A DNA stretch of 64,000 nucleotides from Streptomyces sp. DHE7-1 (GTDB lineage Bacteria; Actinomycetota; Actinomycetes; Streptomycetales; Streptomycetaceae), in assembly GCA_016432725.1 (NCBI GenBank), contig JACJDG010000003.1, positions 6,602,001-6,666,000 on the forward strand. Reading direction: 5' to 3'. Below the pieces are notes generated by a model that ran no database searches, had not been told where the DNA came from, and saw only the letters and a program-made list of their open reading frames with translations. Made by a program: the position numbers and the translations under genes. The number at the start of each line of letters is the position of its first letter. Positions within the stretch are counted from its first letter, which is position 1. Below are positions 30,397 through 39,971 of the stretch, one piece after another.

Positions 30397-30410
30397 TGGG
30401 AGCGGTTCCA
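30397..30410. promoter_or_regulatory. Imperfect CebR-type operator, GH5 side
   Basis: TGGGAGCGGTTCCA matches 12 of 14 positions of the CebR palindrome and lies about 49 bases before the GH5 start. With the perfect box at 30254 it suggests co-repression of both divergent transcripts, possibly with different strength. Confidence 0.75.
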
Positions 30411-30458
30411 TTCAGTCGACGCGTCCGCCACGGCGCGCCAAACTGCAAGGAGTCGCTC

Positions 30459-31947
30459 ATGCGACACCCCCGCGTTCAGTACTTTTAGCCGTCGCCGGTG
30501 CGACCGCGCTGCTCGGCGGCGTGCTCGTCCCGGTGGTCACGGCCGAGGGAGCCACACCCGCGTGCACGGTGGAGTACGCCGTGACCGGTCAGTGGGACAA
30601 CGGCTTCCAGGGCTCCGCGAGGATCACGAACAACCAGGCCGCGATGAGCGGTTGGAAGCTCACCTTCGACTTCCCGGGCGGCCAGGAGGTCACCCAGGGC
30701 TGGAACGCCGAGTGGTCCCAGTCCGGCACCACCGTGACCGCGTCCAACGCGAGCTGGAACGGCGGCCTCGGCTCCGGCGCGAGCGTCAGCGCCGGCTTCC
30801 TCGCCTCCTGGTCCGGCGGCAACGCCGTGCCGACGGCGTTCAGGCTCAACGGCACCACCTGCAACGTGGACTCCGGACCGACGACACCCCCGCCGACCGA
30901 CCCGCCCCGACCGGTCCACCGCCGTCCGACGGCACCGCGCCCGCCCTGCACGTCTCGGGCACCAAGCTGGTGGACGCGGCCGGCAGGACCCGCAGGCTGC
31001 TCGGCGTGAACCGCTCCGGCGGCGAGTTCATGTGCGTGCAGGGCCGCGGCATCTGGGACGGTCCGGTGGACGACGCGGCGATCGCGGCGATCGCCGGCTG
31101 GAAGGCCGACGCGGTCCGCATCCCGCTCAACGAGGAGTGCTGGCTGGGCCTCTCCAACGTCGACCCCCGGTACGGCGGCGCCAACTACATCAACGCCGTC
31201 AAGGACCTGGTGGCCCGCGTCGAGGCGCACGGCATGACGCCGATCGTCGAGATGCACTGGTCCCACGGCCAGTACACCGGCAACTCGGCGGGCTGCTCCG
31301 ACGTGCACGCCACCTGCCAGAAGCCGATGCCCGACATGGCCTACGCGCCGTCCTTCTGGGCCTCGGTCGCCAGTACGTTCAAGGACGACGAGGCGGCCGT
31401 GTTCGACCTGTTCAACGAGCCCTACCCGGACCGGGCGGCCTCCGGCACCACGGACGCCTGGAAGTGCTGGCGGGACGGCGGCACCTGCCCCGGCATCTCC
31501 TACGAGGTGGCCGGAATGCAGGACCTGGTGGACAGCATCCGGGGTGCCGGCGCGAAGAACGTCGTCATGGCCGGCGGGCTCGCCTACTCCAACGACCTCA
31601 GCCAGTGGCTGACCTACAGGCCCGACGACCCGGCGGGCAATCTCGCCGCCGCGTACCACGTGTACAACTTCAACACCTGTGCGAGCGAGAGCTGCTGGAA
31701 CTCCACCCTCGCCCCGGTCGCCGCCAAGGTGCCGCTGATCGCCGGTGAGATCGGGGAGAACACCTGCTCGCACGGGTTCACCGACCAGGTCATGAAGTGG
31801 TTCGACGACCGGAACCTGTCCTACCTCGGCTGGACCTGGAACACCTGGGACTGCTCCTCCGGACCGTCCCTGATCTCCAGCTACGACGGCACACCCACCG
31901 CGTACGGCGCAGGCCTGCGCGACCACCTGCGCGCCCTCAACCCGTAG
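30459..31947 (+). CDS. GH5 endoglucanase with N-terminal CBM2 (two frame breaks)
   Basis: About 496 residues after correction. ATG 30459 follows AAGGAG. The signal peptide is restored by one C at CCCCC 30467-30471 (RSVLLAVAGATALLGGVLVP). A CBM2 domain follows (CTVEYAVTGQWDNGFQGSARI, SASFGFLAS-like half; residues about 35-135), then a Pro/Thr linker broken at CCCC 30905-30908, and the GH5 domain. Catalytic features: VEMHWSHG, acid/base Glu in VFDLFNEPYPD, nucleophile Glu in LIAGEIGENTC. It cleaves internal beta-1,4 bonds in cellulose. It is followed 32 bases later by the GH6 gene in one operon. Confidence 0.92.
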
Positions 31948-31979
31948 ATCCCGACGGACGACAGAAGGAACCCGCACCC

Positions 31980-33739
31980 ATGAGTCCTACCAGAACCTCA
32001 CTGCTCGCCGCCCTGGCGCTGGTCGCCGCGGCCTCCGGAACGGCGTTCGTCGCCGGACCGGCCGGCGCCGCGGCCACCTCCGTCCCCTGCACCGTCGCCT
32101 ACCAGATACAGAACCAGTGGGACACCGGCTTCACCGCCAACGTCACCGTCACCAACAACGGCGCCTCGAAGTCGGGCTGGTCGGTGAAGTGGTCCTACGC
32201 CGGCAACCAGAAGGTCACCAGCGCCTGGAACGCCAAGGTCACCCAGAGCGGTGCGGCCGTCACCGCCGCCAACGAGAGCTACAACGGCGCGCTGGTCAAC
32301 GGCGGTTCCGTGAGCTTCGGCTTCCAGGGCACCTACAGCGGCACCAACGCCGTGCCCGCCACCTTCACCCTCGACGGGGTCACCTGCAACGTCGACGACG
32401 GCGGTGGCACGGGTGGCGACACCGGCGGCGGCACGGGTGGCGACACCGGCGGCGGCACCGGCGGCGACACGGGCGGCGGCACCGGCAGCCGCGTCGACAA
32501 CCCCTACACCGGGGCCAAGGTGTACGTGAACCCCGAGTGGTCGGCCCTCGCCGCCTCCGAACCGGGCGGCAGCCGCATCTCCAACCAGCCCACCGCCGTC
32601 TGGCTGGACCGCATCGCCGCCATCAACGGGGTGAACGGCGGCATGGGCCTGCGCGCCCACCTGGACGAGGCCCTGAAGCAGAAGGGCTCCGGCGACCTCG
32701 TCGTCCAGCTGGTCATCTACGACCTGCCCGGCCGTGACTGCGCCGCCCTGGCCTCCAACGGCGAACTGGGGCCGAACGACCTCGACAAGTACAAGAGCCA
32801 GTACATCGACCCGATCGCCTCCGTCCTGTCCGACTCGAAGTACGCGGGTCTGCGGATCGCCACCGTCATCGAGCCCGACTCGCTGCCCAACCTGGTCACC
32901 AACGCGGGCGGCACCGCGGGCAGCACCGACGCCTGCGCGACCATGAAGGCCAACGGCAACTACGAGAAGGGCGTCAGCTACGCCCTCGACAAGCTGGGCG
33001 CCATCCCGAACGTCTACAACTACATCGACGCCGGCCACCACGCCTGGCTGGGCTGGGACTCCAACCTCGGTCCCACCGTCCAGGAGTTCTACAAGGTCGC
33101 CACCAGCAACGGCGCCAGTGTGAACGACGTGGCCGGCTTCATCGTCAACACCGCCAACTACAGCGCCACGAAGGAGCCGTACTTCAAGGTCTCCGACACG
33201 GTGAACGGCCAGACCGTGCGCCAGTCGAAGTGGGTGGACTGGAACCAGTACGTCGACGAGCAGTCGTTCGCGCAGGCGCTGCGGGACAAGCTGGCCGCGG
33301 CCGGGTTCAACTCCGGCCTCGGCATGCTGATCGACACGTCCCGCAACGGCTGGGGCGGCTCCGCCCGGCCGACCAAGTCCGGCCCGCTGACCTCCGTGGA
33401 CGACTACGTCAACGGCAGCCGTACCGACCGGCGCATCCACGCCGGCAACTGGTGCAACCAGAGCGGTGCCGGACTCGGCGAGCGGCCCACCGCGGCGCCG
33501 GCCACCGGTATCGACGCCTACGTCTGGGTCAAGCCGCCGGGGAGTCCGACGGTGCCAGCACCGCCGTCTCGAACGACGAGGGCAAGGGCTTCGACCGCAT
33601 GTGCGACCCGACGTACGGCGGCAACGCCCGCAACGGCAACAGCCCCTCCGGCGCCCTGCCGAACGCGCCGCTGGCCGGGCACTGGTTCTCCGCCCAGTTC
33701 CAGCAGCTGATGCAGAACGCCTACCCGCCGCTCTCCTGA
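31980..33739 (+). CDS. GH6 cellobiohydrolase with N-terminal CBM2 (frame break)
   Basis: About 586 residues after correction. A Sec signal peptide (SLLAALALVAAASGTAFVAG) is followed by CBM2 (residues about 35-140: CTVAYQIQNQWDTGFTANVTV, ESYNGALVNGGSVSFGFQGTY). A Gly/Thr/Asp repeat linker (GTGGDTGGG units) leads to the GH6 domain. Catalytic features: VIYDLPGRDC (acid Asp) and ATVIEPDSLPN. GH6 exo-enzymes attack the non-reducing end and complement GH48 and GH5. The frame breaks at GGGG 33539-33542; one more G gives KPPGESDGASTAVSND. A strong terminator follows. Confidence 0.94.
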
Positions 33740-33750
33740 CCGGCTGAACC

Positions 33751-33799
33751 TCCGCCGGGGCGCCGCCCTCACCGGCCGTGCCCCGGCGGATCCCTTTTT
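33751..33799 (+). terminator. Rho-independent terminator of the GH5-GH6 operon
   Basis: TCCGCCGGGGC (33751-33761) pairs perfectly with GCCCCGGCGGA (33780-33790), then TCCCTTTTT (33791-33799). It starts 12 bases after the GH6 stop. This is one of the few intrinsic terminators here with a clear T-tract. Confidence 0.9.
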
Positions 33800-33886
33800 G
33801 CGGCACCGGCAACAGAACTGGCCCCGGCCCCGCGTCCCGGCGCACGCTGTCCGCGACCGGACGAGAGCGCCCAGGAGGCCGAACCC

Positions 33887-34780
33887 ATGGCACACGAACA
33901 CCACAGCCACCACCCGCACCAGGGCCACCACCACGGCGGCGACGTCGACTGGGGTGCGATGGCCGCGATGCTGGAGACGGAGGCCGAGGTGTCCACACCG
34001 GCCTACTCCCGGGCCCTGGCCTGGCTGAGCAAGGAGGTCACCGAACCCGGCCTGGTCGTCGACGCCGGCAGCGGGCCCGGGGTGCTGTCCGGTCTCTTCG
34101 CCGAGACCTTCCCCGGCGCCCGGGTGATCGCCGCCGACAGCTCCGAGCCGCTCCTGGAACACGCCCGGGCCCGCGCCGCCCGCCTCGGCTACGGCGACCG
34201 CTTCGGCACCCTCGCCGGTGAGCTGCCCGGCGCGCTGCGGGAGCTGGAGTACCCGGCGGACCTGCTGTGGGCGAGCCGCAGCGTGCACCACCTCGGTGAC
34301 CAGCGGGCCGCACTCACCGCGTTCGGCGAACGGCTGGCGCCCGGCGGCACCCTGGCCATTCTCGAGGGCGGCCTCGCCCCCCGCTTCCTGCCCCGCGACA
34401 TCGGTTTCGGCCGACCGGGGCTGCAGGCCCGTATCGACGCCGTGCAGGAGGACCGGTTCGCCCGGATGCGGGCCGAACTGCCGGGCGCCGTCGCCGAGAC
34501 CGAGGACTGGCCCGCGCTGCTCGCCGCGGCCGGCCTGAAGCACACCGGCACCCGCAGCTTCCTGCTCGACCTGCCCGCCCCGGTCCCGGACCGGGTCCGC
34601 GCCCACGTCGTCGCCGTGCTGACCCGGACGCGGGACATCCACGCCGACGCCCTCGACGCCGGGGACCGCGCCACCCTCGACCGTCTCCTCGACCCGGCCG
34701 ACGACCGCAGCCTCCACCACCGCTCCGACGTGTTCGTCCTCGCGGCCCACACGGTGCACCGCGCGGTCCGGCCGGTGTGA
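33887..34780 (+). CDS. SAM-dependent methyltransferase with His-rich N-terminus
   Basis: 297 residues, intact. The first 20 residues are a His cluster (MAHEHHSHHPHQGHHHGGD), a likely metal-binding or solubility tail. The methyltransferase domain follows: VVDAGSGPGVLSGLFAE (SAM), IAADSSEPLLEHARARA, LLWASRSVHHLGDQRAALTAF and LAPGGTLAILEGGLAPRF. The substrate is unknown. It lies between the cellulase operon and the SDR, with its own ribosome site (CCAGGAGG). Confidence 0.86.
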   Translation: MAHEHHSHHPHQGHHHGGDVDWGAMAAMLETEAEVSTPAYSRALAWLSKEVTEPGLVVDAGSGPGVLSGLFAETFPGARVIAADSSEPLLEHARARAARLGYGDRFGTLAGELPGALRELEYPADLLWASRSVHHLGDQRAALTAFGERLAPGGTLAILEGGLAPRFLPRDIGFGRPGLQARIDAVQEDRFARMRAELPGAVAETEDWPALLAAAGLKHTGTRSFLLDLPAPVPDRVRAHVVAVLTRTRDIHADALDAGDRATLDRLLDPADDRSLHHRSDVFVLAAHTVHRAVRPV

Positions 34781-34806
34781 ACGGGCACGCCGCCCGGTGA
34801 CGGGGC

Positions 34807-34837
34807 TTGACCTGGAGAGCGCTCCAAGTGATGGACT
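34807..34837 (+). promoter_or_regulatory. MerR-type promoter with dyad in a 19-bp spacer
   Basis: TTGACC (-35, 34807-34812), 19-base spacer, TGGACT (-10, 34832-34837). The spacer carries the dyad ACCTGGAG...CTCCAAGT (34810-34829; 8 of 10 positions matched per half). A long spacer with a central dyad is the mark of MerR-family activated promoters. ATG of the SDR is about 33 bases downstream. No merR gene is in the window, so the activator would act in trans. Confidence 0.6.
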
Positions 34838-34869
34838 CCCCGCGTTCACCGACATCCCAGGGGGAAACC

Positions 34870-35571
34870 ATGAACGACTCTCCGGTCGCGCTCATCACCG
34901 GGGGCGGCAGCGGCATCGGCGCCGCGGTGGCCCGGCAGTTGCTGGACGCCGGGTACCGGGTCACCGTCACCGGGCGCGGCGAGCGGCGGCTGCGGGATTT
35001 CGCCGACGGCCTGGGCGGCCCCGCCGGGCTGCTGACCGTCGCCGGCGACGCGGCCTCCTACGACGACGTGCGGAACGCCGTCGGCCGCACGCTCGAGGCG
35101 TACGGCCGGCTGGACGTGGTCGTCTCCAACGCCGGCTTCGCCACCCACGACTCCGTCGCCGACGGCGACCCGGCCGGCTGGACCGAGATGGTCCTCACCA
35201 ACGTCCTCGGCCCCGCCCTCCTCGTCCGCGCCTCCGTCGACGCGCTGAAGGAGACCGGCGGGCGGATCGTCCTCGTCGGCAGCGTCGCCGGATTCGTGCC
35301 CACGCCGGGCAATCTCTACGGCGCCACCAAGTGGGCGGTCACCGGGCTCGCCGAGAACACCCGGCGCCAGGTCACGGAGTTCGGCATCGGGGTCACGCTG
35401 GTCGCACCCGGCCGGGTCGAGACGCCCTTCTGGGACAGTTACGGCAGCCTGCCCCCGGGGCGTCTGCTGACCGCCGAGCAGATCGCCGGCTCCGTCGTCT
35501 GGGCGATCCGGCAGCCGGCCGGGGTCGACGTCAACACCGTCGTCGTGCGTCCGCTGGGGCAGCCCAACTGA
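34870..35571 (+). CDS. Short-chain dehydrogenase/reductase
   Basis: 233 residues, intact. The classical SDR features are ALITGGGSGIGAAVARQLL (Rossmann TGxxxGxG), VVVSNAGFATHDSV (NAG), VLVGSVAGFVPTPGN (catalytic Ser) and YGATKWAVTGL (YxxxK). It oxidises or reduces alcohol or ketone groups with NAD(P)H; the substrate is not readable. It is expressed from the MerR-like promoter at 34807 and converges on the chitosanase gene. Confidence 0.93.
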   Translation: MNDSPVALITGGGSGIGAAVARQLLDAGYRVTVTGRGERRLRDFADGLGGPAGLLTVAGDAASYDDVRNAVGRTLEAYGRLDVVVSNAGFATHDSVADGDPAGWTEMVLTNVLGPALLVRASVDALKETGGRIVLVGSVAGFVPTPGNLYGATKWAVTGLAENTRRQVTEFGIGVTLVAPGRVETPFWDSYGSLPPGRLLTAEQIAGSVVWAIRQPAGVDVNTVVVRPLGQPN

Positions 35572-35591
35572 CATGCGTTGAACGTCAGTTG
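35565..35591. terminator. Small inverted repeat between convergent SDR and GH75 genes
   Basis: CAACTGAC (35565-35572) and GTCAGTTG (35584-35591) are perfect 8-bp arms around 11 bases. They overlap the stops of both convergent genes, so a shared weak terminator is likely. Confidence 0.5.
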
Positions 35592-36313
35592 TTCTGAAGG
35601 AACTGCCTGGCCAACTGGTCCCCGAGGGAGACGGCCGCGCTGTGGCTCTCGATGGGGGAGACCTTGGAGTTCTTGAACAGGATGTACGTCACGCCGGAGT
35701 CGACCCCGCCGGTGGCCGGGTCGGGGTCGATGCCGAGCGCGTTGGCGGTGGCGTACGACGCCTCGCCGATGATCGCGGCGGGGCCGGTGTCCCCGACGAC
35801 GGCGTACTCGACCCTGCCGTTGTAGACGACGGCGACCACGCCACCGCCCTTGATGCCGGCGCCGGAGTAGTCCCAGACGCCGCTGGAACCGGGGACCACC
35901 ACATAGGGCAGGGACTCGGCCTTGAGGGGCTTGCCGTCCGACTGGTGGAACGCCGTGTCGTCCTGGTACCAGGGGTCGCGGTCCTCGTTGCAGTCGGCGG
36001 TCCGCTGGCCGTCGCAGTCGATGTCCATGTCGGCCTTCCAGAACACCGCCCCGTTCTTGCCGCACACGGGGACCGTCGCCGAGGTCTCCTCGTCGGTCCG
36101 GTACTTGCCGTTGGAGATCTGCGAACAGGACGTCACCTTGGCGAGCAGGTCGGCCGCGCTGACCGTGCCCTCCTGGACGGAGGCCGGCGGGGAGCCGGCG
36201 GTGCTGCCCGAGGGGTCGCCCGGGGTGGGGTCGAAGGCGTGGGCCGGAAGCGCTCCGGTGGCGAGGAGAGCGGCCCCGGAGGCCGCGACGAGGGTCAGTG
36301 AACGCAGGCGCAC
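35585..36313 (-). CDS. Secreted GH75-type chitosanase
   Basis: 242 residues, intact. Signal peptide (LTLVAASGAALLATGALPAHA). The GH75 core follows: CGKNGAVFWKADMDIDCDGQ, TADCNEDRDPWYQDDTAF and YVVVPGSSGVWDYSGAGIKGG. Then come YNGRVEYAVVGDTGPAAIIGE, where GDTGP and the preceding Asp residues are the conserved GH75 blocks, and SGVTYILFKNSKV. It cleaves chitosan (beta-1,4-glucosamine). A chitosanase-type operator overlaps its promoter region, which supports the substrate call. Confidence 0.9.
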   Translation of the reverse strand: MRLRSLTLVAASGAALLATGALPAHAFDPTPGDPSGSTAGSPPASVQEGTVSAADLLAKVTSCSQISNGKYRTDEETSATVPVCGKNGAVFWKADMDIDCDGQRTADCNEDRDPWYQDDTAFHQSDGKPLKAESLPYVVVPGSSGVWDYSGAGIKGGGVVAVVYNGRVEYAVVGDTGPAAIIGEASYATANALGIDPDPATGGVDSGVTYILFKNSKVSPIESHSAAVSLGDQLARQFLQNN

Positions 36314-36329
36314 TGTGGGGGACCCTTCT

Positions 36330-36348
36330 GTTAGGAAAGTTTCCTTAC
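36330..36348. promoter_or_regulatory. Chitosanase-type (CsnR-like) operator
   Basis: GTTAGGAAAGTTTCCTTAC, a near-perfect palindrome (one position off) about 17 bases upstream of the GH75 start. It closely matches the palindrome known upstream of Streptomyces chitosanase genes and bound by the ROK-family repressor CsnR. The palindrome is seen directly; the regulator is inferred from memory of the motif. Confidence 0.78.
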
Positions 36349-36497
36349 CGGGTGCCTACAAGGTGGGGCATGCGCATGCCCTCGTCAAGCTTCTGTGCGA
36401 CAGTCGGCGGGGTGTTCGGTTTTGCGGGCCTTTGCGTCACACGGAAGACTGGTCATGTGGAAGCGAGCGGCCACCGGGCACGCGGAGGCGAGATGTC

Positions 36498-37109
36498 ATG
36501 TTCGTGCGCACCGTCTACGTGACCGGAGACCCGGCGAAGATCGACACGGCGGTCCGCGCCCTGAACACCGAGGGACGCGAACTGCTGGAGGAACGCCCCG
36601 GCTACCTCGGGGCCGGCGTCTTCACCGACCACGAGCTGGGCAAACTGCTGGCGGTGAGCTGGTGGGCCTCCGAGCAGGCCCGCAGCAACAGCGACACCGT
36701 GATGCGGCAGCACAGGGAAGCGCTGCTGGAGCCGTTCGCGGGCACCCTGTCGGTGGAGAACATGGAGGCGGCCGTCCACCGCTCGCTCCAGGTGCCGCGC
36801 ATGGGCGGCGGCCTGCGCGTGTCCCGGGTGGAGTTCGATCCCGCGGACGCCGGCCTGTTCGTGGACACCTTCCGGTCCACCGTCCTGCCGCGCCTGGAGA
36901 CCCTGCCGGGCCTCGCCCGGGCCGCCCTGCTGGTCGACCGGGAGCGCGGCCGGGGCCGGGTCGGCACCCTCTTCGTCGACCGCGCCTCGATGGCCGCCTC
37001 CCGGGCCGGGCAGGCGGCGGCCCGCCATGAGGCCGTGGCGAAGGCGCGGGTGAGCGTCGTGAGTCTGGAGGAGTTCGAGGTCGTGCACGCGGACGTGCAC
37101 CTCGGCTGA
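36498..37109 (+). CDS. Hypothetical protein with ABM-like (dimeric alpha-beta barrel) repeats
   Basis: 203 residues, intact. Residues about 1-95 (FVRTVYVTGDPAKIDTAVRAL, LLEERPGYLGAGVFTDHELGK) and 110-200 (LRVSRVEFDPADAGLFVDTFR, LPGLARAALLVDRERGRGRV, AKARVSVVSLEEFEVVHADV) look like two related alpha-beta barrel halves. This resembles antibiotic-monooxygenase or stress-response dimeric-barrel proteins. It has no diagnostic catalytic residues, and the name rests on fold impression only. It is divergent from the chitosanase. Confidence 0.6.
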   Translation: MFVRTVYVTGDPAKIDTAVRALNTEGRELLEERPGYLGAGVFTDHELGKLLAVSWWASEQARSNSDTVMRQHREALLEPFAGTLSVENMEAAVHRSLQVPRMGGGLRVSRVEFDPADAGLFVDTFRSTVLPRLETLPGLARAALLVDRERGRGRVGTLFVDRASMAASRAGQAAARHEAVAKARVSVVSLEEFEVVHADVHLG

Positions 37110-37124
37110 GTCCGCGGGAGCCGG

Positions 37125-37172
37125 GAACGGCCGTCCGCGCCACCGGCCGGGCGGCTGCGCGGACGGCCGTTC
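37125..37172. terminator. Perfect 16-bp hairpin between convergent genes
   Basis: GAACGGCCGTCCGCGC (37125-37140) and its perfect complement 37157-37172, loop 16 bases. It lies between the ABM-like gene and the convergent aldo/keto reductase and probably serves both strands. Confidence 0.8.
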
Positions 37173-37183
37173 ACCGTGCGGGT

Positions 37184-38062
37184 TCAGCCCATGTCGAACG
37201 TGGCCGGGTCCGGGCCGAGGCGCCGGTCCTCGTTCAGGGCGCTGATCGCCGCGAGGTCCTCGTCGTCCAGGCTGAAGTCGAACACCTGGATGTTCTCCTT
37301 GATCCGCGACGGCGTCACGGACTTCGGGATCACGACGTTGCCGAGCTGGACGTGCCAGCGCAGCACGACCTGGGCGGGGGTGCGGCCGTGCTTCCGCGCG
37401 ACGGCGACGATCGCCGGCACCTCCAGCAGGCCCTTGCCCTGGCCGAGCGGCGACCAGGCCTCGGTGGCGATGCCCTGCTCCGCGTGGAGCTCACGGGCCT
37501 GGTGCTGCTGCAGGTGCGGGTGCAGCTCGATCTGGTTCACCGCCGGGACGACCGAGGTCTCGGCGACGAGCCGGCGCAGGTGTTCGGGAAGGAAGTTGGA
37601 GACGCCGATCGCCTTCACCCGGCCATCGGCGTACAGCTTCTCGAACGCCTTGTAGGTGTCGATGTAGGTGTCCCGGGACGGCAGCGGCCAGTGGATGAGG
37701 TACAGGTCCAGGTAGTCCAGACCCAGCTTCTCCATCGACGCGTCGAACGCGCGCAGCGTGGAGTCGTACCCCTGGTCGCTGTTCCAGAGCTTGGTGGTGA
37801 CGAAGATGTCCTCGCGGGGCAGGCCGGAGGCGGCGATGGCCTTGCCGGTGCCCTCTTCGTTGCCGTAGATCGCCGCTGTGTCGATGCTGCGGTACCCGGC
37901 CTCGAGCGCCGTGGCGACGGCCTGCTCGGCCTCGTCGTCCGGCACCTGCCAGACGCCGAAACCCAGCTGGGGCATCTCGACGCCGTTGTTGAGGATGATC
38001 GGGGGGACCTTGCTGCTCACGAGCTCGTTGATCCTTCGGTTGTCGACAGGTGGTACTCCCAT
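37184..38062 (-). CDS. Aldo/keto reductase
   Basis: 292 residues, intact; ATG 38062 is chosen over TTG 38068. The catalytic tetrad is visible: Asp and Tyr in YRSIDTAAIYGNEEG, Lys in FVTTKLWN and His in LYLIHWPLPS. The cofactor-binding end is VVIPKSVTPSRIKENIQVFDF. It is an NADPH-dependent reductase of aldehydes or ketones, of the 2,5-diketo-D-gluconate reductase-like branch. The physiological substrate is not predictable. Confidence 0.94.
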   Translation of the reverse strand: MGVPPVDNRRINELVSSKVPPIILNNGVEMPQLGFGVWQVPDDEAEQAVATALEAGYRSIDTAAIYGNEEGTGKAIAASGLPREDIFVTTKLWNSDQGYDSTLRAFDASMEKLGLDYLDLYLIHWPLPSRDTYIDTYKAFEKLYADGRVKAIGVSNFLPEHLRRLVAETSVVPAVNQIELHPHLQQHQARELHAEQGIATEAWSPLGQGKGLLEVPAIVAVARKHGRTPAQVVLRWHVQLGNVVIPKSVTPSRIKENIQVFDFSLDDEDLAAISALNEDRRLGPDPATFDMG

Positions 38063-38147
38063 CGTCAACGATCACGGGCCGCGATGCATTCCTGACGGCG
38101 CGATCCGCGCCCGGAAATCCCGGCCGGTGGCGCCGGCCCGCGGCGCC

Positions 38148-39971
38148 TCAGGCCTGGTACAGCGCCTCGACCTCGCTCACGTACGCCTTCTCGATGGCCT
38201 TGCGCTTCAGCTTCAGCGACGGTGTGAGCAGGCCGTGCTCCTCGGTGAACGGCTGCGCCAGGATGCGGAAGGTGCGGATCGACTCGGCCTGCGAGACCAG
38301 GGTGTTGGCGGCCACGACCGCCCGCCGCACCTCCGTCTCCAGATCCGGGTCGCGCACGAGCTGCGCGGGGCTGAGCCGGGGCTTGCCGCGCATCTGCAGC
38401 CAGTGCTCGACGGCCTCCTGGTCGAGGGTGACCAGGGCGGCGATGTACGGCCGGTCATTGCCGACGACGATGCACTGGTTGATCAGCGGATGCTCGCGCA
38501 CCCGCTCCTCCAGCACCCCGGGGAGACGCTCTTGCCGCCGGAGGTCACCAGGATCTCCTTCTTGCGGCCGGTGATCGTCAGATAGCCGTCCTCGTCGAGG
38601 GCGCCGAGGTCACCGGTGGCGAGCCAGCCGTCGTGCAGGGTCCCGTCGGTGGCCTTCTGGTTGTTGAGGTAGCCCTGGAACACGTTGCCGCCGTGCAGCC
38701 AGACCTCGCCGTCGTCCGCGATGTGCACGGTGACACCCGGGATGGGCTGCCCCACGGTGCCATAGCGGGTGCGCTCGGGCGGGTTGGCGGTGGCGGCCGC
38801 CGAGGACTCGGTCAGGCCGTAGCCCTCGTAGATCTGCACCCCGGCCCCGGCGAAGAACAGGCCGAGCCGCCGGTCCATGGCGGAGCCGCCGGACATCGCG
38901 TTGCGGATGCGGCCGCCCATGGCCGCGCGCACCTTCGAGTACACGAGCTTGTCGAAGAGCTGGTGCTGCATCCGCAGACCGGCCGACGGGCCGGGTCCGG
39001 TGCCCCACGCCTTGGCCTCGACGGCGTCCGCGTACTTCACCGCGATGTCGACGGCCTTCTCGAAGGGGCCGTCCCGGCCCTCCTTCTCCGCCTTGCGCCG
39101 GGCCGAGTTGAAGACCTTCTCGAAGATGTACGGCACCGCGAGGATGAACGTCGGCCGGAAGGCCTGCAGGTCGGGCAGCAGGGCGGCCGCGTGGAGCTGC
39201 GGCTGGTGGCCGAGGCGGACCCCGCCGCGGATCGTGGCGACCTCGACCATCCGGCCGAAGACGTGCGCGAGCGGCAGGAACAGCAGGGTGGAGGCCTCGT
39301 CGCCCTTCTTGGTGTGGAACACCGGCTCCCAGCGCCTGATGACCGTGTCCGCCTCGTACATGAGGTTGCCGTGGGACAGCACGCAGCCCTTGGGCGGCCG
39401 GTCGTGCCCGAGGTGTAGATGATGGTCGCGACCGACTCCGGGGTGATCGCCTGCCGGTGCCGGTGCACCACCTCGTCGTCCAGGTACGCGCCGGCGTCGT
39501 ACAGCTCCTGCACGCAGCCCGAGTCGAGCTGCCACAGCTCACGCAGGTGCGGCAGCCGGTCGATCACGGTGGCGATGGTCATCGCGTGGTCCTCGTGCTC
39601 CACGATCGCCGCCGTCACCTCGGCGTCGTACAGCATCCAGAAGCACTGCTCCGCCGAGGACGTCGGATACACGGGCACCACGTGCGCGCCGATCGTCCAC
39701 AGCGCGAAGTCGAACAGGGTCCACTCGTAGCGCGTACGCGACATGATGGCGACCCGGTCGCCGAACCGGATGCCCCGGGCGAGCAGGCCCTTGGCCAGGG
39801 CGAGGACCTCGTCCCGGAACTCGGCCGAGGTCACGTCCCGCCACTGCCCGGACTCGTCCTTGCGGCCCAGCGCCACGTGCAGGGGTCCGTCCGGGCATGT
39901 TCGAAGACGGCGTCGGCCAGTCCGCCCACCGGCGGCGCCGACGTCAACGGAGGGGTGGTGAACTCGTGCAA
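38148..39971 (-). CDS. Long-chain fatty-acid-CoA ligase, FadD-type (three frame breaks)
   Basis: About 608 residues after correction. TTG 39971 is preferred because it gives MHEFTTPPLTSAPP, the usual streptomycete FadD opening, with an AGCGAGGGA ribosome site. Motifs: IIYTSGTTGRPKG (AMP-binding), YGLTESSAAAT, ATGDLGALDEDGYLTITGR and KKEILVTSGGKSV. Breaks lie at 39882-39885, 39392-39394 and 38520-38523; one base each restores the full AMP-binding protein. It activates fatty acids to acyl-CoA in the cytosol. A palindromic operator lies about 175 bases upstream. Confidence 0.9.
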
